46,309 nt of DNA from JBBSOK01 sp038259825 (GTDB taxonomy: Bacteria; Bacteroidota; Bacteroidia; Flavobacteriales; Flavobacteriaceae). The notes under the pieces were generated by a model that was not told the DNA's origin, searched no databases, and saw only the letters and a program-made list of their open reading frames with translations. This document shows, piece after piece, positions 25,146 to 33,901 of this stretch. The position numbers were made by a program, and so were the translations under genes. The stretch covers positions 1 through 46,309 of the forward strand of contig JBBSOK010000004.1 of NCBI GenBank assembly GCA_038259825.1, in the 5' to 3' direction. Each line of letters opens with the position of its first letter. Within the stretch, counting starts at the first letter, position 1.

Positions 25146-26456
25146 ATGTTTTTAGCAGCAAGTACCGTAGGAGTAATAACCGCAACAGTAGTAGCTTTTT
25201 TGATATTAACAATATTATTAGTTGCTCTTTTATTATTCACAAAACAGAAGTTATCGCCATCTGGGCCAGTTACAATCACAATTAACGGTGAAAAGGAAAT
25301 TGAGGTTGCTAGTGGGGGTACATTACTATCTACCTTGGGAAGTAACAAAATATTTTTACCGTCTGCTTGCGGTGGAGGTGGTACTTGCATACAATGTGAG
25401 TGTCACGTACTTGAGGGTGGTGGTGAAGCATTGCCTACCGAAACTCCACACTTTAGCCGAAAAGAACTTAAAGAAGGTGCTCGTTTATCTTGTCAAGTAA
25501 AGGTAAAGCAGAATATGAATATTACAATTCCTGAAGAAGTCTTCGGAATTAAAAAGTGGGATGGAACTGTTGTTCGAAACTGGAATGTAGCATCCTTTAT
25601 AAAGGAATTTGTAGTTGAAATTCCTGAGGATATGAATTATAAGGCTGGTGGTTACATTCAAATTGAAATACCTCCGTGCGAAGTAAAGTTTTCCGATATG
25701 GATATTACCGCTCACCCAGAAGAGCATGAAACGCCTGATAAATTCAAGGATGAGTGGGACAAGTTTAAATTGTGGCCGCTTGTAATGAAAAATCCTGAGA
25801 CCGTTGAGAGAGCTTACTCTATGGCAAGTTACCCAGCTGAAGGACGTGAAATTATGTTGAACGTTCGTATTGCAACACCACCATTTGACCGCGCAAAAGG
25901 TGGATGGATGGATGTAAATCCGGGTATTGCGTCTTCTTACATTTTCAATTGTAAAAAAGGTGATAAGGTCGTAATTTCTGGTCCTTATGGAGAGTTTTTC
26001 ATCAACCCATCAGAATCTGAAATGCTTTATGTTGGTGGTGGTGCAGGAATGGCTCCAATGCGATCTCACCTTTACCATCTTTTCAAAACTTTAAAAACCG
26101 GTAGGAAAGTTACGTATTGGTACGGTGGTCGTTCTAAAAGAGAATTGTTTTACTTGGAACATTTCAATGAATTGGAAAGAGAATTTCCAAATTTTAAATT
26201 TTACTTAGCATTAAGTGAACCAGCTGAGGAAGATAATTGGAAAGTTAAAAAGGATATTAATGATGAGGCTGGCGACGGTTTTGTTGGCTTTATTCACCAA
26301 GTTGTTATAGATAATTATTTAAGCCTTCACGAAGAACCAGAAGATATTGAATTATACTTCTGTGGTCCACCGCTTATGAACCAAGCTGTTCAAAAAATGG
26401 GAGAAGACTTTGGAATACCAGATGAGAATATTCGTTTTGATGATTTTGGCGGATAG
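25146..26456 (+). CDS. nqrF: Na+-translocating NADH:quinone reductase subunit F
   Basis: NqrF takes electrons from NADH via FAD and a [2Fe-2S] cluster. The 436 residues comprise an N-terminal transmembrane helix (about 9-31), a ferredoxin domain with cluster ligands C75, C81, C84 and C116 (ACGGGGTCIQCECHV; RLSCQV), an FAD domain with RAYSMASYP (222-230), and an NADH domain with VGGGAGMAPMRSH (296-308) and YFCGPPLM (404-411). It ends with the conserved FDDFGG. All catalytic features are intact. Last gene of the operon, followed by a terminator. Confidence 0.97.
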   Translation: MFLAASTVGVITATVVAFLILTILLVALLLFTKQKLSPSGPVTITINGEKEIEVASGGTLLSTLGSNKIFLPSACGGGGTCIQCECHVLEGGGEALPTETPHFSRKELKEGARLSCQVKVKQNMNITIPEEVFGIKKWDGTVVRNWNVASFIKEFVVEIPEDMNYKAGGYIQIEIPPCEVKFSDMDITAHPEEHETPDKFKDEWDKFKLWPLVMKNPETVERAYSMASYPAEGREIMLNVRIATPPFDRAKGGWMDVNPGIASSYIFNCKKGDKVVISGPYGEFFINPSESEMLYVGGGAGMAPMRSHLYHLFKTLKTGRKVTYWYGGRSKRELFYLEHFNELEREFPNFKFYLALSEPAEEDNWKVKKDINDEAGDGFVGFIHQVVIDNYLSLHEEPEDIELYFCGPPLMNQAVQKMGEDFGIPDENIRFDDFGG

Positions 26457-26470
26457 TCAAGCTAAAATGA

Positions 26471-26503
26471 AAAAAGCCTTTCAGAAATGAAGGGCTTTTT
26501 TTA
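26471..26503 (+). terminator. Rho-independent terminator of the nqr operon
   Basis: An 11-bp stem AAAAAGCCTTT / AAGGGCTTTTT (one G-T wobble) around an 8-nt loop and followed by T-rich sequence, 14 nt after the nqrF stop. The remainder of 26457-26759 has no gene; it holds a -7 promoter element for the next gene. Confidence 0.9.
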
Positions 26504-26679
26504 TTTCAACTAATTCTTTAATTTTTTGAAGTTAAAAAGTGCGTTGTTAACAGTAATATAAAAATAAATTCTTACAGAGTTTGATGATTCAATTAATATA
26601 GTATTAAAATAAAACAAATAGACTTTCATAGTTTTTAAGTAAATTTTTTGTTAATCTGTTAATATTTTCAAAAATGATG

Positions 26680-26687
26680 TATATTTG
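26680..26687 (+). promoter_or_regulatory. Probable -7 element of the M36 metalloprotease gene
   Basis: TATATTTG matches TAnnTTTG, 72 nt upstream of the ATG. The -33 position has only a weak CTG/TGTT, so this is a single-element prediction. Confidence 0.5.
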
Positions 26688-26759
26688 TTTAAGTATCAAA
26701 TAATTAATAATTGGTTTTCTTAAATGTCCTCGTTATAAAACCGCAACTCATCTCACCTT

Positions 26760-29700
26760 ATGACTACAAAACTACCAAAATTCGTTCTCCGCAGTGCTTT
26801 AATTATTTTTATATTATTAAGTATCTCTACTTTTCAATTGAATGCGCAAAATAAGAAAGATGTTAATAATCGGATTACATCTTCAGCTTTTTTAGAAGAG
26901 CTTTACAAACAAGCCGATGGTAAGGAAAATCAGCAATTTATTATAACGTCAGAACACGTAAGCAAAAAAAGCGGTATCCACCACATTTATATATGTCAGG
27001 CACTAGACGGACTAAAAGTTGCTGGTACAGAATCTAGTCTTCATTTTGATACTAACGGTAAGAGAATTGCAGGATCTTCCAATTTTGTGAACAATATTCA
27101 GAATTCAATCAAAAATAAAAATGCGTCATTATCTGCTGAACAAGCTATACAAAAAGTGGCTCAGCAAATGGGTTACGGACAAATAAAGGATCTTGCACAA
27201 ATATCAAAAAATAATAGTGTTGATAAATCAGCCGTTTATACTAAAGGAGGTATTTCCGTTTCAGAAATTCCTGTAAAGTTGATGTACTATTATGAGGAGT
27301 CTCGCGGAACAACTTTGGTGTGGGAATTATCTATCGAAGAAATTAATTCTTCCGATTGGTGGAATTTTATGGTGGATGCGTCAACTGGCAATATAATTAA
27401 TAAAGAAAATTTTACTGTTAGCTGCATTGATGGTCACATTCACAGCCATGATGAAGTTACAGCTTACAAAAAAAATACTCCTTCTATCAAAGCACCTATA
27501 TACACAGTGCCTACAAAAGAACAAGCTATGGTTGGAAGTTATAACGTAATTGGACTACCTGATGAATCCCCACAACACGGCTCTTCTGGTAGGCAGGTTA
27601 TTGTAAATCCAGATAATTCTATAGCTTCTCCTTTTGGCTGGCACGACACGAATGGTGTTGCTGGTGCAGAATCGGAATATACAATCGGCAATAATACTGA
27701 TGCCTATGACGATAGAACAAGCACAACAACAGGTACAGGTGATGGTGTAGACTCCGAAAGAGCATTTGGCGGCCCATCTTTAATCTTTAATGATCCTTTT
27801 AATCCAGTTTATTCGGGGGGAAGTGATACAAATAGAAGTATAAAAGCCGCTGTTACAAACCTATTTTACTGGTCTAATATTCTTCACGATGTAATGTATT
27901 TATACGGTTTTGATGAACCAGCTGGTAATTTCCAATTTAATAATTATGGTAATGGCGGTATAGGAGGGGACTCCGTAAGATCTGAAGCACAAGATGGCTC
28001 AGGAACTTGTAATGCTAATTTCTCAACACCTTCTGATGGTGGAAGAGGTCGTATGCAAATGTATATATGTGGCTCAAGGGATGGCGATTTTGATAATGGT
28101 GTAATTGCACACGAATATGGTCACGGAATTTCAAACAGACTTACTGGAGGTGCGGCGGCAGCAAGTTGTCTTCAGAATTCCGAACAAATGGGTGAAGGAT
28201 GGAGTGATTTTTTTGGACTTATTCTTACAATACAGCCAGGAAACACAGGCCCTCAGGCTCGCGGAATTGGTACGTGGCTCCTTGGTGAAGGACCAAATGG
28301 GGATGGTATAAGAACATTTCCTTATTCTACAAATATGGCTATCAATCCTCATACGTATGATAATATTAAAACAGCTGCAATTCCGCACGGGGTTGGTTCA
28401 GTTTGGTCAGCAATGCTTTGGGAAATGACGTGGAGCCTTATAGACGTTTATGGTTTCGACGCAGATATATATAATGGAAATGGTGGTAATAATATTGCCT
28501 TACAATTAGTAATTGAAGGTTTAAAATTACAACCTTGTAGCCCTGGCTTTGTTGATGGTCGTAATGCTATACTAGCTGCCGACGAAGTGCTTTACGGTGG
28601 CGCAAACGTTTGTACAATTTGGAAAGCTTTTGCAAAGAGGGGTCTTGGATTTAGTGCTTCACAAGGCTCAAGTGGTAGCCGTACGGATGGTATTCAAGCA
28701 TTCGATGTGCCAGTTGCTTCACTAAACTTAACTAGGACAGCTGTTTGTATTACTGAAGGTACAATTTCTAGTTTAGGAGGTGGTAGTTTGGTAGGTGGCA
28801 TTTATAGTGGTCTAGGTGTAACTGATGATGGTAATGGAAGAACCTTTACATTCGATGCAGCGGCAGCAGGAGTTGGCACACACATTGTTACATATATAGA
28901 AAACTGTAATTCGCCTGCTACACAAGCTACACAAATTTTAACCGTTACGGACGGTTTACCAGTGCTAATATGTCAAGATGTTATTCTTACTTTAGATGGA
29001 AGTGGTAACGCATCATTGACCAATGCGGATGTTGTTGCAAATTTATTGCCAGGTGACTATGTGGTAGATCAATCTGGATCATTCAGTCCTGAAACTTTTA
29101 CCGGAACCTCCGTTACATTAGGTGATGATGCCGGTTCTGCCGCATTGCCAATTGGTTTTAGCTTTAATTTTTTTGGTAATGACTATACAAGCTTCCATTT
29201 AGCTTCCAATGGTTTTGTTTCCTTCGATGGTTCTGGAATGTCTGGAGCTGCTTCTTACACTCCTAATAACATTCCCAATACCGGAAATCCAAATACAATG
29301 ATAGCATTAGTTTGGGACGATTTGAATCCAACTTTGGGAGGAACAATAAAATATACTACAACTGGAACGGCGCCGAATAGAAGATTACTTGTTACGTATG
29401 AAAATATTAGACTATTTGGATCTACAAATTCTGTCACTGTTCAATTAAAATTATTTGAAGGTACAAACCGGATAGAAATACATACTACGAATGCACAAAA
29501 TGACGGTGGTTTAAGAACGCAGGGTATTGAAAGTGCAGGTGGAACTAGTGGTTTGCCTACGCCAAATAGAAACAATAATTCTTGGACAGCATCAAATGAC
29601 TTTGTGGCATTTTATAGACAATTAGCAGGATTAGCTGATAATTGTGGAAACCCTGTTTCATTAAGTCTGAGTAAAAATAATTTCACTTGTAAAGAAATAG

Positions 29701-31424
29701 GTGAAAATTCAGTAATTGTAACAGCAGATGATGGTAACGGAGGTATTTCAACTTGTACAGCAACTGTTACGGTAGTTGGCCCGACCGCCACTTTTGCAAG
29801 CGGTAGTTGGTCACCTAGCCCACCTACAGCTTCAACAAAAGCATTATTCAATAGCGATTATACAAGTGCTGCAAATATTGATGCTTGCTCCTGTGAAGTT
29901 TCAGCCTCAAGTACGGTAACAATCGCAAACGGCAGTTATATGAAGATTGAGGGTAATATTACTGTAAACGGATCTTTAATTATTCAAAATTCTGGTAGCG
30001 TTGTTCAAGTAGATAACGATGCTCTAGTAACAAATAATGGTACTATTTTAGTAAATAAGACTACACCAACATTAAGTCCTGGAAGCTTCATGATTGTGGG
30101 AAGTCCAGTTACCGCTGAAACTAGAACTGGAGTTTTCAATAATTCTATAATGCTAAGAAATCATATTACAGCCAATTTTTCGCCTAACTTATTAGTTGCG
30201 GCAGCAGATCCGTTAGCTGAAAACTTTGCAGATGATAATGGTGATAACTGGGTTAATTATTCAGGTGCAATTAATCCTGGTGAAGGTTATTTGGTGCGTC
30301 CATATCCAACGATTGGTGCAACGCCAGTTAATTTAACATATACATTGGGAACGCTAAATAATGGTATAGTAAATTTCGCAACAATTATGAATGCGAACCA
30401 AAACAGTAGTCCGAACATTGTAAGCAATCCATATGCATCTGCAATAGATGCAGATATTTTTCTTACTCAAAATACTGCGGTAAATACAGTTTATTTTTGG
30501 GAACATCTTTCAGGTCAAAGTCAGTCCTATCCAGGTTATCAAGTTTCAAATTGGGATATGGGAGATATTTCAATGTACAATGCAACGGGCGGTTTACCTG
30601 CTCCAAATGGGGGCACTGCCCCAACTCAATTTATATCATCAGGTCAAGGTTTTGGATTTAAAGCTCTTACTACATCACCTGTGGTATTTAATAATAACAT
30701 GCGTGTTACAGGAAATAATAATACGTATAGAAGAGATGAAACAGATTTAGAAAGAATTTGGCTGCAAGTGTATAATGAAACATACGGTCTAGGTAGTACA
30801 ACGTTAATTGGTTTTACTGAAATGGCATCCAATAATTTTGAACCAATATATGATACCAAACGTCTTGCAAGCCCTATTTCATTGTTCTCAACACTAGCTA
30901 CATCAGAAGAACTTGCTATTCAGGCTAAAACTGCATTTAATATAAATCAGGAAGTGCAACTTGGTTTTGCATCGCAAGTGGAAGAAAACCAACAATATAC
31001 TATATCAATATTTGATTTAGACGGTATTTTACTTCCTGAAGCAACGGTATATTTACTAGATAATGAGTTAAATATACTTACAAACCTTACGGAAGATAGA
31101 TATACATTCACCACTTATGCAGTAAGAAATGCTAATAGGTTTACATTATTATTCAAAGCTCCGGCCTTGGGAATTAATGATAGTGAACTGCAAAAAATAA
31201 GTATGGTTCCAAATCCGACAAAAGGCCTTGTTTTGGTATCTTCACCACAAAATGCGCTTACCAATATTACCGTGTTTGATATTCAGGGAAGGAAAATCAA
31301 GGAGATTAATCGTATCGGTAACAATAATTACACATTGGATCTTTCAAACTTACAATCCGCTGTTTATTTTGTGAAAATAGATACAGCCTCTGGAACAATA
31401 ACCAAGAGGATAATTATGGAATAA
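26760..31424 (+). CDS. Secreted M36 (fungalysin-type) metalloprotease with nested Ig-like domain and T9SS sorting domain
   Basis: A 1554-residue secreted zinc endopeptidase. Residues 1-30 are a signal peptide (LNA-Q). Residues about 36-220 are an FTP/PepSY-like inhibitory propeptide. The M36 catalytic domain at about 255-650 has the zinc site HEYGHGISN (H451, catalytic E452, H455) and the third ligand E479 in GEGWSDFF, plus H543 in PHGVGSVWSAML. Next is a short beta domain (652-731) and an Ig/HYR-like repeat split into two halves (about 732-760 and 958-1007) by a roughly 200-residue nidogen-like beta-sandwich (LPIGFSFNFFGNDYTSFHLASNG). Residues about 1058-1470 form a module shared with the BNR protein downstream. 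A T9SS type-A domain ends the protein (MVPNPTKGLV, FDIQGRKI, SAVYFVKI, TKRIIME). Surface protein digestion is the likely role. Confidence 0.94.
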   Translation: MTTKLPKFVLRSALIIFILLSISTFQLNAQNKKDVNNRITSSAFLEELYKQADGKENQQFIITSEHVSKKSGIHHIYICQALDGLKVAGTESSLHFDTNGKRIAGSSNFVNNIQNSIKNKNASLSAEQAIQKVAQQMGYGQIKDLAQISKNNSVDKSAVYTKGGISVSEIPVKLMYYYEESRGTTLVWELSIEEINSSDWWNFMVDASTGNIINKENFTVSCIDGHIHSHDEVTAYKKNTPSIKAPIYTVPTKEQAMVGSYNVIGLPDESPQHGSSGRQVIVNPDNSIASPFGWHDTNGVAGAESEYTIGNNTDAYDDRTSTTTGTGDGVDSERAFGGPSLIFNDPFNPVYSGGSDTNRSIKAAVTNLFYWSNILHDVMYLYGFDEPAGNFQFNNYGNGGIGGDSVRSEAQDGSGTCNANFSTPSDGGRGRMQMYICGSRDGDFDNGVIAHEYGHGISNRLTGGAAAASCLQNSEQMGEGWSDFFGLILTIQPGNTGPQARGIGTWLLGEGPNGDGIRTFPYSTNMAINPHTYDNIKTAAIPHGVGSVWSAMLWEMTWSLIDVYGFDADIYNGNGGNNIALQLVIEGLKLQPCSPGFVDGRNAILAADEVLYGGANVCTIWKAFAKRGLGFSASQGSSGSRTDGIQAFDVPVASLNLTRTAVCITEGTISSLGGGSLVGGIYSGLGVTDDGNGRTFTFDAAAAGVGTHIVTYIENCNSPATQATQILTVTDGLPVLICQDVILTLDGSGNASLTNADVVANLLPGDYVVDQSGSFSPETFTGTSVTLGDDAGSAALPIGFSFNFFGNDYTSFHLASNGFVSFDGSGMSGAASYTPNNIPNTGNPNTMIALVWDDLNPTLGGTIKYTTTGTAPNRRLLVTYENIRLFGSTNSVTVQLKLFEGTNRIEIHTTNAQNDGGLRTQGIESAGGTSGLPTPNRNNNSWTASNDFVAFYRQLAGLADNCGNPVSLSLSKNNFTCKEIGENSVIVTADDGNGGISTCTATVTVVGPTATFASGSWSPSPPTASTKALFNSDYTSAANIDACSCEVSASSTVTIANGSYMKIEGNITVNGSLIIQNSGSVVQVDNDALVTNNGTILVNKTTPTLSPGSFMIVGSPVTAETRTGVFNNSIMLRNHITANFSPNLLVAAADPLAENFADDNGDNWVNYSGAINPGEGYLVRPYPTIGATPVNLTYTLGTLNNGIVNFATIMNANQNSSPNIVSNPYASAIDADIFLTQNTAVNTVYFWEHLSGQSQSYPGYQVSNWDMGDISMYNATGGLPAPNGGTAPTQFISSGQGFGFKALTTSPVVFNNNMRVTGNNNTYRRDETDLERIWLQVYNETYGLGSTTLIGFTEMASNNFEPIYDTKRLASPISLFSTLATSEELAIQAKTAFNINQEVQLGFASQVEENQQYTISIFDLDGILLPEATVYLLDNELNILTNLTEDRYTFTTYAVRNANRFTLLFKAPALGINDSELQKISMVPNPTKGLVLVSSPQNALTNITVFDIQGRKIKEINRIGNNNYTLDLSNLQSAVYFVKIDTASGTITKRIIME

Positions 31425-31517
31425 TTATATTGATATTGGGTGAGCATTTTTATTATTAAATATAATAAGCCTCATTTGTATTCAAAGTCAAGTAAAAAAG
31501 TTTTTTTCCCATTTTTT

Positions 31518-31553
31518 AACCGTCTCCAGTCCATCACTGAAGACGGTTTTTTT
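31518..31553 (+). terminator. Rho-independent terminator after the M36 gene
   Basis: AACCGTCTCCAGT (31518-31530) pairs with ACTGAAGACGGTT (31536-31548) with one mismatch around a 5-nt loop, followed by seven T in total. Confidence 0.85.
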
Positions 31554-31629
31554 AATAAGTAGAAACAAATTACTAGAACTTAAAATTATTATCTTCGGTT
31601 GTATAGTTGTATAAATAATCAAATTTTAA

Positions 31630-32037
31630 ATGACACTAAATTCATTTTTACTTCTTTTATTGACGTTGTTTTCAAATTGCAAAGCTGTTTCTATAAGTGA
31701 AGTGGAGAAGAAAATAATTCCACCAGGGCAAAGAGGACAGGAAATTGTTATTCAATATAGCGCAACATTAACTGTTGCAGAGCCTTTATATATCAATTCA
31801 ATTCTCTTAAATGATTCTGATAAAAAACTGGAAATCACATTATATAAACTTCCACAGGGTATTCTTTTTTCACCAGAAAGAAAATTGGATGTAGGATCCT
31901 ATTATATAAAGGCAAATTCTATTTATAAAAATGAATTTGCAAGAACAGTAGACACAATAAAATTTAACATAACAGACGAAAACGACAACGTATATTTACT
32001 AAAAAAAGAAGTTATACTTGCGAAAAAAGGTAGGTAA
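31630..32037 (+). CDS. Small secreted protein, possible lipoprotein, function unknown
   Basis: A 135-residue protein with a hydrophobic N-terminal segment (LNSFLLLLLTLFSNC). A cysteine at residue 17 could be the lipidation site, but the -1 residue is Asn rather than the usual Gly/Ala/Ser, so the lipobox is weak. The mature part is beta-rich with alternating hydrophobic residues (EIVIQYSATLTVAEPLYIN, KLEITLYKLP, VDTIKFNIT), consistent with a small beta sandwich. I recognise no family. It lies between the M36 terminator and the convergent TPR-LuxR regulator, whose stop is 11 nt from its own. It may have its own promoter, but none was recognisable. Confidence 0.65.
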   Translation: MTLNSFLLLLLTLFSNCKAVSISEVEKKIIPPGQRGQEIVIQYSATLTVAEPLYINSILLNDSDKKLEITLYKLPQGILFSPERKLDVGSYYIKANSIYKNEFARTVDTIKFNITDENDNVYLLKKEVILAKKGR

Positions 32038-32048
32038 AAGATATAAAA

Positions 32049-33647
32049 TTACGTTTCGCTTACACTATATGTTGAATCTAAATAGGTTACCAACAACTTA
32101 CTACTTTCTAGATTAACCTTACTGCTTATACGGTAACGCTGGCTTTCTATACTGCGTACAGATCTGTTGAGAAATAATGCTATTTCCTTATTTTTAAATC
32201 CTAGTTTTAAATAGTAACAGATTAAGATTTCTGATTCCACCAAATTTGGATGACCTGCTTCAATCTGTTCAAAGAAATATAGATTAACCTGTCTTAAAAA
32301 GTTATAGTGGGTTTCATCGTTGTTTAATAAGTTTGATGATTCTGCATTTATATTTCGGTATAAATTTCTAATTTCATCTTTTTGAGTGTGGTCTCCTTTA
32401 TTTATAGCTATCTTTTTAACCTTATCTTTTATTTCAACTATATAAGATTCCAGCTCGATATTTTTAACCTTTAATTTCTCATGTTTGCCTTGTAAGGTTG
32501 ACAAATCTCTTTTTTGTGTGCTTAAAATTCTAGCGCGTTGTTTATTTCGGCTATGTAAGTAAATGGCGGTAGTTATTAAGGCAAACAGAAATGCGACAAG
32601 TGTAAAGAGCCAAAAAGTATTGTTTTTAATTGTTGTGTCCTTTTTTTGAAGTGATTTTTCAGTGTCTAATAAGATAGTATTTAGCTCTAAGCTAGCGTCA
32701 ATATTATCTTGTAGTACATTTTCTTGATATTGTTTCAAGGAATCTAAATACAAGGTACTTTTTTCAATCTCACCCAATTCTTTGTAAGCTTCAGCATAGA
32801 AAGAATAATATTCTCCCTGAGAAATTATAGTCATAAGGTTTCGGGTATTGTCCGCTTTTGATAAATAATACAGTGTAGAATCAATGTTTTTATTATCGAG
32901 GTGTAACTTGGACATACAAATGTGAAGCTCATTTTCGAAACTATCGAAATTGTATGCATCAATTGTTGAGTCGCCTTTTAAACTTTTGAATTCTTTGAAA
33001 TAGCTATTTGCGTTATTTAACTCGTTTAAATGAATGTAATTTGATGTTAGCAGATATAGAGCAAAGAGATGGTAATATTTATCACTTGTTACATTCCTAT
33101 ATCTATCTAAATTTTGCAATAAAAGCTTATTGCTTTCATTGTAATCTTTGCTTATAAACTTGGTGTAAGCAGGCATTTGATTAACCTCTACAAGTTTACC
33201 TTCGTTTTTTGCTCGCCTAAAATATTTTTCTGCATCATCAAGATATTTTTGTGCTGTAGTATCTTTTTTTATAAAATATAGGTTTGTGAATAATTCTAAG
33301 CTCGCATTACCGGCTGTATCAAAATCATTTTCAGCTTTTGCGTATCGCAATGCTTGTATATAATTCTGATAGACTTTTGCCTGTTGTCTTGAACGGTCTA
33401 AGGCATATCCTTTAAGTAAATAATATTTTCCAACTTTGCCGGCTATAAATTTTTCTATAGGTTTTGGTATACTATCTAAATAAATTAAAGCTCTATATGC
33501 ATCATAGTGTAATGCCACATTTGCAGAATCTACATAGCGAATGTAATCTTTTTCATTTTGAGCAAAACAGTGGTGGAATTGAAGAAATGAAAATAATAAA
33601 AAAGATAAATTGAAATAATATGTTGGGGATTTTTGTAAATAAATCAA
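32049..33647 (-). CDS. Membrane-anchored TPR protein with C-terminal LuxR-type HTH (transcriptional regulator)
   Basis: A 532-residue one-component regulator. Residues 1-29 resemble a signal peptide (HCFAQ), directing the N-terminal half to the periplasm. Residues about 35-330 are helical, TPR-like repeats. A transmembrane helix at 344-364 (FWLFTLVAFLFALITTAIYLH) is followed by a coiled coil (about 368-415, KR-rich) and a LuxR/GerE-type helix-turn-helix at about 466-525 (ESEILICYYLKLGFKNKEIALFLN, then SVRSIESQRYRISSKV). Periplasmic sensing coupled to cytoplasmic DNA binding is inferred from this layout, which is common in Bacteroidota. It is divergent from the BNR-protein gene (254 nt apart), a plausible target. 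No kinase or receiver domain is present. Confidence 0.85.
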   Translation of the reverse strand: MIYLQKSPTYYFNLSFLLFSFLQFHHCFAQNEKDYIRYVDSANVALHYDAYRALIYLDSIPKPIEKFIAGKVGKYYLLKGYALDRSRQQAKVYQNYIQALRYAKAENDFDTAGNASLELFTNLYFIKKDTTAQKYLDDAEKYFRRAKNEGKLVEVNQMPAYTKFISKDYNESNKLLLQNLDRYRNVTSDKYYHLFALYLLTSNYIHLNELNNANSYFKEFKSLKGDSTIDAYNFDSFENELHICMSKLHLDNKNIDSTLYYLSKADNTRNLMTIISQGEYYSFYAEAYKELGEIEKSTLYLDSLKQYQENVLQDNIDASLELNTILLDTEKSLQKKDTTIKNNTFWLFTLVAFLFALITTAIYLHSRNKQRARILSTQKRDLSTLQGKHEKLKVKNIELESYIVEIKDKVKKIAINKGDHTQKDEIRNLYRNINAESSNLLNNDETHYNFLRQVNLYFFEQIEAGHPNLVESEILICYYLKLGFKNKEIALFLNRSVRSIESQRYRISSKVNLESSKLLVTYLDSTYSVSET

Positions 33648-33778
33648 GACACCTTCAGCTTTTAGATTGAAGTGTAAAAATAAGATAACTTTAGGTTTTT
33701 AAACATTTACGTAGTATTTGCGTAGTTTATAAATGGCCATTTATCCTACTGCTAAAATAAGTTATGATGTTTAACATT

Positions 33779-33786
33779 TACTTTTG
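33779..33786 (+). promoter_or_regulatory. Candidate -7 element of the BNR protein gene
   Basis: TACTTTTG matches TAnnTTTG and is followed by CGCA; it lies about 115 nt upstream of the ATG. No clear -33 element was seen. The intergenic region 33648-33901 holds no other recognised feature and would include any operator of the divergent regulator. Confidence 0.35.
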
Positions 33787-33901
33787 CGCAGAATGTAATC
33801 AAAGATTTATTAATATCTAAAAGAATAGATTTTTTTAAATTAATTATAAAATTAAAAAACCTCTACCTACCTATAATCCCTAATTATTTAATTAAAAAAA
33901 C

